From the NCBI GenBank assembly GCA_964436865.1, contig CAYTFK010000419.1:1-5395 (forward strand): DNA of 5,395 bases, in the 5' to 3' direction. Source of the stretch: JAXGPP01 sp964436865 (lineage in GTDB: Bacteria; Planctomycetota; Planctomycetia; Pirellulales; Thermoguttaceae). This document shows, piece after piece, positions 1-5,395 of the stretch. The translations under genes and the position numbers were made by a program. Each line of letters begins with the position of its first letter. Within the stretch, counting starts at the first letter, position 1. The notes below the pieces were generated by a model that saw nothing but the letters and a program-made list of their open reading frames with translations, was not told the DNA's origin and ran no database searches.

Positions 1-1
1 G

Positions 2-1105
2 GCCTCGATCGGCTACCGCCTGCTGATCGTTCTCACGATCCTGTCATTCGCCTATCTGTTCTTGAAGCCCTATGGACTGCAGACCATCGCGATCGTGTTA
101 GGCGTGATGTACGCGGCTCAGCTTTTCTGGGCCCCCATCCGCCGGATCGCGCGCCTCGTCGGAGCCCCCGAACTCCGACAACGGATGAGCTTTGCGAGGC
201 TGGCATTCGCAGCATGCCTCGTACTCGCTGCGGGAGCGGCCGTCTTCTTGATCCCGCTGCCGACACGCGTGAGCGCTCTGGCACGGATCGAACCGGCCGA
301 TCTTCACCGCGTGTACGTCACCGTGCCGGGCCGCGTGAAATGGGCGTTGCCGGCCGGCACGATGGTGCGTCCGGGTGACGTGCTCGCAGAACTGAGCAGC
401 TTCGAGGTGGAGCAGGAACTTGTCGCAATGGCCGGCCTGCTTGATCGGCAACGGCTCCGCGTGAAGCATCTCGAAATCCAACAGATAGATGACTCGCAAC
501 TGGCCGCGCAACTGCCGGCCGAGCGAGAATCGCTCAAGGATATCGAGGCGCGTCTCGAACAACTCGAGCGCGACCGGCAAGACCTGGTCATCAAGGCGCC
601 GGCCGCTGGCCAGGTGCTAGCCCCGCCACTCGAACCGACCGTATACGAACCGGGGCGGCTGCGGCCGTTTGCCGGGAGTCCGCTCGAGGAACAGAACACC
701 GGCTGCTACCTGCCTGCCGGCAGCATGCTCTGCCTGGTGGGCAAGCCGTCGCGGCCGGAGGCCGTGCTACTCATCGACCAGGCACACGTGGCTTTGACGA
801 AACCGGGCCAGGCGGTTCGGCTCACGTTTGACGAGACACCGGGCGAAGTCGTCTACGGAGTACTTGAGGAAATCGCGGCGAGCCACGTGGAGTCGCTGCC
901 CGACGAGCTTGCCGCCGGAAACCTGGTGGCCCGCGAGGCTCGCGGCGAGGCCCCGCTGGAGACCTTCTACGAAGCGCGCGTTCGCCTCCATGCCCCTCTG
1001 CCGCCACTTCTCATGGGCACCCGGGGGCACGCCAAGATCGCCGCCGAGCCCTCGCCCCTCTGGCGCCGCGCCGCGCGGTACTGGAAGCGGACGTTCGGCA
1101 TGTGA
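2..1105 (+). CDS. C-terminal part of membrane-anchored HlyD-like adaptor, probably M50 peptidase/HlyD fusion (5' truncated)
   Basis: The frame is open from the first complete codon at position 2 to the TGA at 1103-1105, so the gene begins upstream; the TTG at 62 lies inside a membrane segment and is not a credible start. Three hydrophobic helices are visible at about 17-61, 74-136 and 199-262. Next come half of a biotinyl-lipoyl-like fold (about 317-391, with VPGRV and VRPGDVLAEL), an alpha-helical, Glu/Leu/Gln-rich hairpin predicted as coiled coil (about 395-580), the second lipoyl half (about 584-745, starting VIKAPAAGQV) and a beta-barrel-like region ending in GTRGHAKI. This is the HlyD/membrane-fusion-protein order. 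Several helices directly before the lipoyl part match proteins annotated 'putative peptide zinc metalloprotease', which carry an N-terminal M50 domain; that domain and its HExxH motif would lie outside the window, so the fusion is inferred. Probable role: inner-membrane adaptor reaching into the periplasm for export or envelope processing. A plain HlyD protein with extra N-terminal helices is the alternative. Confidence 0.8.
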   Translation, partial: ASIGYRLLIVLTILSFAYLFLKPYGLQTIAIVLGVMYAAQLFWAPIRRIARLVGAPELRQRMSFARLAFAACLVLAAGAAVFLIPLPTRVSALARIEPADLHRVYVTVPGRVKWALPAGTMVRPGDVLAELSSFEVEQELVAMAGLLDRQRLRVKHLEIQQIDDSQLAAQLPAERESLKDIEARLEQLERDRQDLVIKAPAAGQVLAPPLEPTVYEPGRLRPFAGSPLEEQNTGCYLPAGSMLCLVGKPSRPEAVLLIDQAHVALTKPGQAVRLTFDETPGEVVYGVLEEIAASHVESLPDELAAGNLVAREARGEAPLETFYEARVRLHAPLPPLLMGTRGHAKIAAEPSPLWRRAARYWKRTFGM

Positions 1106-1128
1106 TCCCAGGCCGGCGGTCACACCGG

Positions 1129-1159
1129 GCGGCCGTTGACGGCCGAATCGGACGGCCGC
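1129..1159. repeat. inverted repeat GCGGCCGT / ACGGCCGC downstream of the HlyD-like gene
   Basis: An 8-bp perfect inverted repeat has arms at 1129-1136 and 1152-1159 with a 15-nt loop, starting 24 nt after the stop codon of the HlyD-like gene. It could fold in the mRNA 3' end, but no T-tract follows, so it is not a canonical intrinsic terminator. GC-rich inverted repeats of this size can also occur by chance in DNA of this composition. Confidence 0.35.
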
Positions 1160-1199
1160 AGAGCTTCCACAAGCGGCACATCAGACACTCCAGCGGACC

Positions 1200-1216
1200 G
1201 GCTTTCCGCGAAAGCC
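1200..1216. other. compact perfect hairpin in the porin leader/intergenic gap
   Basis: GGCTTTC at 1200-1206 and GAAAGCC at 1210-1216 form a perfect 7-bp stem closed by the 3-nt loop CGC. It lies about 95 nt after the upstream stop and about 125 nt before the porin start. No run of T follows, so it is either a poor terminator for the upstream gene or a structure in the 5' leader of the porin mRNA. The rest of the 1106-1340 gap shows no small gene I can support, and no well-spaced -35/-10 pair. The TTGACG at 1136-1141 has no matching -10 at 16-18 nt. Confidence 0.4.
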
Positions 1217-1327
1217 CGCCTGTCTGCTTCAACGCCCGGCCCCGTCGTCCGAGATAGTACGAGGGGACCCCATAGTAAGCGTTGGGGCTGAGAACGGAGT
1301 TCACGCCCCGCGGGCGATCATGGCACC

Positions 1328-1333
1328 GGGAGG
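1328..1333 (+). promoter_or_regulatory. Shine-Dalgarno GGGAGG that supports the GTG start of the porin
   Basis: GGGAGG is complementary to the 16S rRNA 3' end and is separated by 7 nt from the GTG at 1341. The ATG at 1320 has no purine-rich site at useful distance; the nearest, GGAG at 1296-1299, is 20 nt away. This site therefore decides the start of the outer-membrane barrel gene. Confidence 0.7.
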
Positions 1334-1340
1334 CCTGGCC

Positions 1341-2936
1341 GTGTCCGGACGATTCTCCATCTTAATTGCGTTGGCACTGGTCTTGAGTCTCGGCGCGGCA
1401 GCCCCAGCGCAAAGTTTGCCTATTCTGCCTGTCCCGGAACCTCAGCCATTCCCGGCTATGTCCGCGCCGGTTCAAGCGTTGGCGTGGGCAGCCGAGCCGG
1501 ACGAAACCGGGGCACCCGGTGGGGGACCGACGAGCACCGAGCCGACCGGCCCCGCGCGCGAGGAACCAACGGCCGAGTCGTCTGCCGAACCGGCCGCGCC
1601 AAAAAGCGACGCCGAGAAACAGAAGTCGCTGGCTGCGGCGGCGGCCGCGGCCTACAAGGGCGTGTACTACGACAATCAGTTCGACTACCTGCTCGATCCC
1701 GCCTACCGCGACTGGCACCTGGGCGAGTCGCTCAAGCGGAATTGCGTCGGCGGCGTGGGCGTGCTCGACATCGGGGGCGAGTATCGTGCGCGCTATCACC
1801 ACGAACAGAACATGCGCGGCCTGAGCCTCACCGGCCGCGATGACGATTTCCTTCTCCACCGCACGCGGCTCTACGGCAACCTGGAGCTCGGCGACCGCGT
1901 CCGGATTTTTGCCGAGATGATTGACGCCACCAGCGAGTTCGAGGACTTCGCGCCGCGCCTGATTGAAGAAAACCGCGCCGACATGCTCAATCTGTTCGGC
2001 GACTACATGCTCCTCGATGGCGGCAACGGCGAGCTTTGGGTCCGGGCAGGCCGCCAGGAACTGCTCTACGGTGCGCAGCGGACGGTCTCCCCCTTGGATT
2101 GGGCCAACACAAGGCGGACCTTCGAGGGCTACAAGATGTTCTGGCGTGGCGCCGACTGGGACATCGACACCTTCTGGGTTCGGCCGATGAATCTGCTGCG
2201 CGAGGAATTCGACACACCCGACCAGAGCCAGCAGTTCGCGGGCATCTACTCCACCTACAAGGGAGTCGAGAAGCAGAAGTTCGACCTGTACTACCTCTAC
2301 CTGGGCGAGGACGACGCGCCGACCGATTTCCAGTTCAATACGGCCGGCCTCCGCTGGGAGGCGGAATACGGCCGCTGGCTCGTGGAGACGGAGATGGCAT
2401 ACCAGTTCGGCGAGTACGGCGCCGCCGACCATTCGGAAGGGGCCTTTACCCTCGGGCTTGGCCGCAAGCTCGCCGGCACGCCGTGGAAACCCGTCTTGTG
2501 GGCTTACTACGACTGGGCATCGGGCGACGAGGTGATCGGCAATGGCTACCATCACCAGTTTCCACTCGGGCACCGCTACCTCGGCTTTATGGATCTCTTC
2601 GGCCGCCGCAATATCCAGGACCTCAACTTCCTGCTGACGGCGAAGCCGAAAGACCGGCTCACGCTCACCGCCTGGTGGCACATGTTCTGGCTCCAGGACA
2701 GAGACGACGTGCCCTACACCGTTACGATGGCGCCGGAGGTGCCCACACCCGGCGGAAGCAAGGAACTGGGCCAGGAAATCGACCTGGTGGCCGACTGGGC
2801 GATCTCTCCACGACAGAACCTGCTGCTGGGCTACTCCCACTTCTTCAGCGGCGACTTCTACAGCACCAATCCCTCACCGCCGGTCTACGACGGCGACGCC
2901 GATTTCTTCTACACGCAGTACTCGCTGCGGTTTTGA
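1341..2936 (+). CDS. alginate-export-family outer-membrane beta-barrel protein (alginate_exp-like porin)
   Basis: Start chosen at GTG 1341 (531 residues) because of the Shine-Dalgarno at 1328-1333; the ATG at 1320 would add seven residues. Residues 1-23 form a signal peptide: a short basic start, a hydrophobic core (ILIALALVLSLGA), and an APA cleavage site before QS. A low-complexity Pro/Ala/Glu/Thr-rich spacer follows (about 24-103), ending in seven consecutive alanines (1632-1652). The barrel region begins near residue 143 with DIGGEYRARYHHE and continues as alternating aromatic/polar strands to the C-terminus. The segment around 2040-2129 (VRAGRQELLYGAQR, then W-x-N-x-x-R-x-F-E-G) resembles the conserved core of the alginate_exp family (PF13372; AlgE of Pseudomonas is the known member). 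The last residues YSLRF end in Phe, as the outer-membrane assembly signal does. Role by family: passage of a polysaccharide or other solute through the outer membrane. The actual substrate is unknown, and planctomycetes carry such barrels outside alginate operons. It follows the HlyD-like gene on the same strand after about 235 bp. Confidence 0.85.
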   Translation: MSGRFSILIALALVLSLGAAAPAQSLPILPVPEPQPFPAMSAPVQALAWAAEPDETGAPGGGPTSTEPTGPAREEPTAESSAEPAAPKSDAEKQKSLAAAAAAAYKGVYYDNQFDYLLDPAYRDWHLGESLKRNCVGGVGVLDIGGEYRARYHHEQNMRGLSLTGRDDDFLLHRTRLYGNLELGDRVRIFAEMIDATSEFEDFAPRLIEENRADMLNLFGDYMLLDGGNGELWVRAGRQELLYGAQRTVSPLDWANTRRTFEGYKMFWRGADWDIDTFWVRPMNLLREEFDTPDQSQQFAGIYSTYKGVEKQKFDLYYLYLGEDDAPTDFQFNTAGLRWEAEYGRWLVETEMAYQFGEYGAADHSEGAFTLGLGRKLAGTPWKPVLWAYYDWASGDEVIGNGYHHQFPLGHRYLGFMDLFGRRNIQDLNFLLTAKPKDRLTLTAWWHMFWLQDRDDVPYTVTMAPEVPTPGGSKELGQEIDLVADWAISPRQNLLLGYSHFFSGDFYSTNPSPPVYDGDADFFYTQYSLRF

Positions 2937-2973
2937 GCAGACGCTGGGTGAGCAGCGGAACGAGGCGCCGCCG

Positions 2974-3927
2974 TCAATTCGATCGGTAGGCCGACTGCCG
3001 ATCCTTACGCCGCGCTAATTCGCTCGTGTAGCGGCGCCCCAGGCTGTCGGCGTGCTGGCGAGTCCACTCAGTCAGACGGGTTCGTCCTACGGGTGGAGCA
3101 TCGACGTAGAGCAGGTCGGCCATCAAGCCCTCGATTTCATCCCGGGTGATGATCACGTCGCCCACGAGCGGCCCCATGGCCCGGCCGATCGCGTAGCCGA
3201 ACCAGGGCGGCACCGAAACGATGGGCCGCGGTTTGCCGATCCGTTCGCCGATTCGTGCCACCAGGTCGCGGTAGGTGAAGGTCTCCGGGCCGATGGCATT
3301 GACGATCGCACGGTCGCGGGACTTTCCTTGCGCCACGGCCAACTCCGCCAAGTCGTCGACATGAATTGGCTGCAGACGGTAGTGGCCGCCGCCGAAGACG
3401 CCGAACACGGGGAACCGCCGCAGGAACCACGCGATGTTGTTGATCAGGATGTCTTCCTTGCCGAACAGGACCGCTGGCCGGAGGATCGCGTACGACAACC
3501 CCGATTCAACCAGCGCTTTCTCCAATACGGCCTTACCGCGAAAGTACTCCAGCGGCGAATCGAGCGACGGATTGGTGATGCTGACGTACACGACCCGCTC
3601 TACGCCCGCCTTCTTCGCGGCCTCGAAGAGAACGAGCGTGTTATGCACGGCATCGGCGTGCTTGAACAGGCTGTGGTTGAATCGCACCCAATAGGTGTTG
3701 TAGAGGACCGAGACGCCCCGGAGTTGTTCCGCGAGCGAGTCCGGCTCGTCGAAATGGAACGGCAACGCCCTCACCCGGCCGCCGAACGGGTTCTCGCGGG
3801 AGAGCGAGTTGGTGAGCGTGATGACCGTCTGGCCTTCGTCGAGGAGCCGCCGGGCGATGTACTTCCCCGAATACCCGAAGGCGCCGGTCACCGCATGAAT
3901 GCCGGTCGACTGTTCGCCAGCGGCCAT
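2974..3927 (-). CDS. atypical short-chain dehydrogenase/reductase, NmrA/NDUFA9-like NAD(P)-binding protein
   Basis: Start placed at the ATG reading leftward from 3927 (317 residues), with AGGGAG at 3940-3935 giving a 7-nt spacer. An in-frame GTG at 3981 would add 18 residues with no homology-like content and no such site. The N-terminal Rossmann fold shows the dinucleotide motif TGAFGYSG (residues 14-21), typical of atypical/extended SDRs. An acidic residue (D60) follows strand 3. RVVYVSI (111-117) is the strand before the active site. Y128 and K132 form a YxxxK pair (YFRGK). LRPAVLFG (149-156) and PIHVDDLA (187-194) are hallmark motifs of the NmrA/epimerase group. No membrane segments or signal peptide are seen, so it is cytoplasmic or peripheral. 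The reaction and substrate cannot be read; related proteins are annotated as NAD-dependent epimerase, NAD(P)H-binding protein or complex I NDUFA9-like protein. The gene lies 75 bp behind the hydrolase gene on the same strand, probably co-transcribed, and converges with the porin, 37 bp between stops. Confidence 0.85.
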   Translation of the reverse strand: MAAGEQSTGIHAVTGAFGYSGKYIARRLLDEGQTVITLTNSLSRENPFGGRVRALPFHFDEPDSLAEQLRGVSVLYNTYWVRFNHSLFKHADAVHNTLVLFEAAKKAGVERVVYVSITNPSLDSPLEYFRGKAVLEKALVESGLSYAILRPAVLFGKEDILINNIAWFLRRFPVFGVFGGGHYRLQPIHVDDLAELAVAQGKSRDRAIVNAIGPETFTYRDLVARIGERIGKPRPIVSVPPWFGYAIGRAMGPLVGDVIITRDEIEGLMADLLYVDAPPVGRTRLTEWTRQHADSLGRRYTSELARRKDRQSAYRSN

Positions 3928-3934
3928 GGCAAAT

Positions 3935-3940
3935 CTCCCT
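3935..3940 (-). promoter_or_regulatory. Shine-Dalgarno AGGGAG for the SDR gene
   Basis: On the minus strand AGGGAG lies 7 nt before the ATG at 3927-3925, inside a longer purine-rich run GAGAGGGAGA (3943-3934). It fixes the start of the SDR at this ATG and not at the GTG at 3981. It falls in the 75-nt gap after the hydrolase stop, which shows no terminator hairpin with a T-tract. Confidence 0.7.
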
Positions 3941-4002
3941 CTCAGCCCTGCAACGCCCCCTGGTTCCTGTGCGCGTACCACGATGGCGTTGTCTGGCAGC
4001 CG

Positions 4003-5394
4003 TCACTCCACTACGACGATGTCGTGGATCTCCAATTGCGGCAACGTGAGGCGGATCTGGCCGTCGCGATAGTCAAAGTCCAGCGGCTTGCCGCCGGGCT
4101 CGAGCGAGACCTTCGCTGGCCGTTCTGCACGGCGAATGGCCAATTCGAGCCGGCCGACCGGCGCTATCGCGTCGAGGAGTCCGGCCGTCTGGTGGGGCCC
4201 CGACATGTTGATCAGGTTCACGGCGAGCTTGCCGGCGGAGCGGTTTACTACGACGTCGACATCGCCCGAGCCTTTCAACTCGACGATCGGCTCCGGGAAG
4301 AGTTCGCGGACCAGGTCGGCCAGGAACAGCCGGGCGACGGGGCTGCGGCCGGCCAGGTAGCCGCGGCCGAAGTCGAACCACACGGCAGCGATCCGCCCCT
4401 TGCCAAGCGTGGCGATCGTGGCCGCGGGCTGCTGCGCGGAGTCGGCCTCGGCCGTCGCTCGTAGCACGCCGAAAGCTTGCGCTGCCTCGCCCGGCTTTAC
4501 TGCCTGCGTGTGGCCCTGCGTCGCCACACTATCCTCGCCGTGGAACAATTGCCGGGGACCATCCGGCGGCGCGTCGGCCGTCACGCCCAATTCGGCCTGG
4601 AACAAGGCGGCCGCCTGCGGGCCGATGACCACCAGATTGCCGCCGCCGCGGACGTACTCGACGAGCTCATCGCGGAACTTGGGCTCAAGATATTCCCATT
4701 CGGGGATCACAATCAGTGGATACTGCGCCAGCCGCCCGGCAAGGTGATGCTCGCCGAGCACTTCCACCGACTGCTGACTTTCCAAGAGCGCTTGCAGTGC
4801 GCCCTGGATCCGCGACAACTCGCGCGAGAAGAGTCCGGTGGCCTTGCGGTAGTGGGCCGGCGTTGAAAACAAGAGGGCGATCTGCGGAACCTGCTCGGCA
4901 TGGTGGCAGATTGCCTGCCGGGCGCGGCAGAACCGGGCGACCTCGGCCATTACGGGCATCTGCTCGTCGAAGATCGAACCGTCGCGTTTCTGCTTGTAGT
5001 ACGCCTGGAAGCCGCCCCCGAGGGCCAGCACCACCGCGGCTTCGCGCATCAATTGCACGGCCGTCTTCTGGGCCGAACCGCCTGCGTCGCGGGCCTTGCG
5101 GCTGAAGCTCCAGGCCATCAGGTCCCACGGCACTCCCTGCCTCGCCAAGTAGCGGGCCGACAGCCGCGCCGAGTTTACGCTGTCGTCGGGCGAGTAGTCG
5201 CCGGAGAGGAAATCCAATGGAGCGCTCACCGGTTCCGGCATGTGGTCGGTATAGGCCCAATTGCTGCAGATCTGGAACTCGGGATTGGTTTTCTTCACCT
5301 CGGCAATGTAATGACGGAGGTACTTGCGGAAGGCCTCGCGATTGAACTCGAGGAACTCAAACCAGTGCGGGTCGCTCGACTTCCGGGGGACGTC
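4003..5394 (-). CDS. glycoside-hydrolase-like protein with GATase-like (beta-galactosidase-trimerisation type) domain, 5' truncated
   Basis: The minus-strand frame is open from the right edge (first full codon at 5394) to the TGA at 4005-4003, giving 463 visible residues. The GTG at 5298 is internal: DPHWFEFLEFNREAFRKYL upstream of it continues the same domain. Domains: (a) the end of a TIM-barrel-like region (about 5394-4990), with aromatic and acidic residues in CSNWAYTDH and SGDYSPDD, then WDLMAWSF and ALGGGFQAYY; (b) a flavodoxin/GATase-like domain (about 4890-4580), starting VPQIALLFS, with PLIVIPEWEYLE and YVRGGGNLVVIG, like the trimerisation domain of GH42 beta-galactosidases; (c) a region with GKGRIAAVWFDFG and then a beta-rich C-terminal domain with LAVNLINMSG, ending HDIVVVE. 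This order fits GH29/GH42-like or 'hypothetical glycosyl hydrolase' (GHL6-type) proteins, commonly annotated alpha-L-fucosidase-like or alpha-amylase-family in planctomycetes. The family, catalytic residues and substrate cannot be fixed from this fragment, and any signal peptide would lie outside the window. It precedes the SDR gene by 75 bp on the same strand. Confidence 0.75.
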   Translation of the reverse strand, partial: DVPRKSSDPHWFEFLEFNREAFRKYLRHYIAEVKKTNPEFQICSNWAYTDHMPEPVSAPLDFLSGDYSPDDSVNSARLSARYLARQGVPWDLMAWSFSRKARDAGGSAQKTAVQLMREAAVVLALGGGFQAYYKQKRDGSIFDEQMPVMAEVARFCRARQAICHHAEQVPQIALLFSTPAHYRKATGLFSRELSRIQGALQALLESQQSVEVLGEHHLAGRLAQYPLIVIPEWEYLEPKFRDELVEYVRGGGNLVVIGPQAAALFQAELGVTADAPPDGPRQLFHGEDSVATQGHTQAVKPGEAAQAFGVLRATAEADSAQQPAATIATLGKGRIAAVWFDFGRGYLAGRSPVARLFLADLVRELFPEPIVELKGSGDVDVVVNRSAGKLAVNLINMSGPHQTAGLLDAIAPVGRLELAIRRAERPAKVSLEPGGKPLDFDYRDGQIRLTLPQLEIHDIVVVE

Positions 5395-5395
5395 G

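Noticed and set aside
62..64. TTG as start of the HlyD-like gene
   Set aside because: The frame is open to the window edge, and the upstream codons encode a hydrophobic helix continuous with the protein, so this TTG is internal.
1136..1164. TTGACG as the -35 element of a sigma-70 promoter for the porin
   Set aside because: No TATAAT-like hexamer occurs at 16-18 nt downstream (CAGAGC is found), and the hexamer overlaps the arm of an inverted repeat.
1129..1216. Intrinsic terminator after the HlyD-like gene
   Set aside because: Both stems in the region lack a following T-tract, so a rho-independent terminator is not supported; they are listed only as inverted repeats.
1362..2840. Long minus-strand open frame (492 codons) opposite the porin
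   Set aside because: It is fully contained in a gene with signal peptide, barrel pattern and terminal Phe. The antisense product is rich in Val/Ala/Arg/Gln without domain features, as expected of a complementary frame in high-GC DNA.
2036..2989. Plus-strand frame of 317 codons overlapping the porin in another phase
   Set aside because: Very Arg/Pro/Gly/Leu-rich product with no motifs, typical of an off-phase reading of a GC-rich gene; the porin frame explains this region.
3052..4464. Long plus-strand open frame (470 codons) opposite the SDR and the end of the hydrolase
   Set aside because: It runs antisense across two well-supported genes and their gap. It has no recognisable motif and no fitting ribosome-binding site, and its residue content (Arg, Val, Glu, Asp, Gly) is what the complement of GC-rich genes yields. 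Strong codon bias makes such shadow frames common here.
5296..5298. GTG as start of the hydrolase-like gene
   Set aside because: In-frame upstream codons encode a plausible continuation of the barrel domain, and the family is much longer at the N-terminus. This Val codon is internal and the gene is truncated by the window.

Overview
The window looks like chromosomal DNA from a GC-rich bacterium with a Gram-negative type envelope, most likely a planctomycete (Pirellulales-like or an uncultured relative). Three things point there: an M50-protease/HlyD-type fusion C-terminus, an alginate-export-type outer-membrane barrel behind a long Pro/Ala/Glu-rich spacer, and a multidomain glycoside-hydrolase-like protein with a GATase-like middle domain. 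All three are common in planctomycete genomes. This assignment is from memory of the families; no search was run. Coding density is high, and no gap exceeds about 235 bases.

Layout. (1) Positions 2-1105 (+) hold the C-terminal part of a membrane-anchored HlyD-like adaptor whose start lies upstream of the window. (2) Positions 1106-1340 are a non-coding gap with a compact perfect hairpin (1200-1216), a second inverted repeat (1129-1159) and no convincing sigma-70 promoter. (3) Positions 1341-2936 (+) encode an outer-membrane beta-barrel of the alginate_exp type. I prefer the GTG at 1341 over the ATG at 1320, because a strong Shine-Dalgarno sits 7 nt before it and the resulting N-terminus is a clean signal peptide. 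(4) Positions 2974-3927 (-) encode an atypical SDR (NmrA/NDUFA9-like NAD(P)-binding protein), convergent with the porin. (5) Positions 4003-5394 (-) are the C-terminal 463 residues of a large glycoside-hydrolase-like protein: the end of a barrel, a GATase-like 'beta-galactosidase trimerisation' type domain and a C-terminal beta domain. Its start lies beyond the right edge.

How they may work together. The plus-strand pair (inner-membrane adaptor, then outer-membrane barrel) are both envelope proteins, but the 214-235 bp gap and unrelated families make a joint machine only a possibility. On the minus strand the hydrolase and the SDR are 75 bp apart with no visible terminator, so they are probably co-transcribed. 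A sugar-active enzyme, a nucleotide-cofactor SDR and a polysaccharide-type porin on facing strands loosely suggest carbohydrate handling, but no substrate can be read from the sequence. I see no RNA genes, mobile elements, CRISPR arrays or clear new system. The points most worth checking are the two start-site corrections, the N-terminal spacer of the porin, the unplaced catalytic residues of the hydrolase and the structured leader before the porin.
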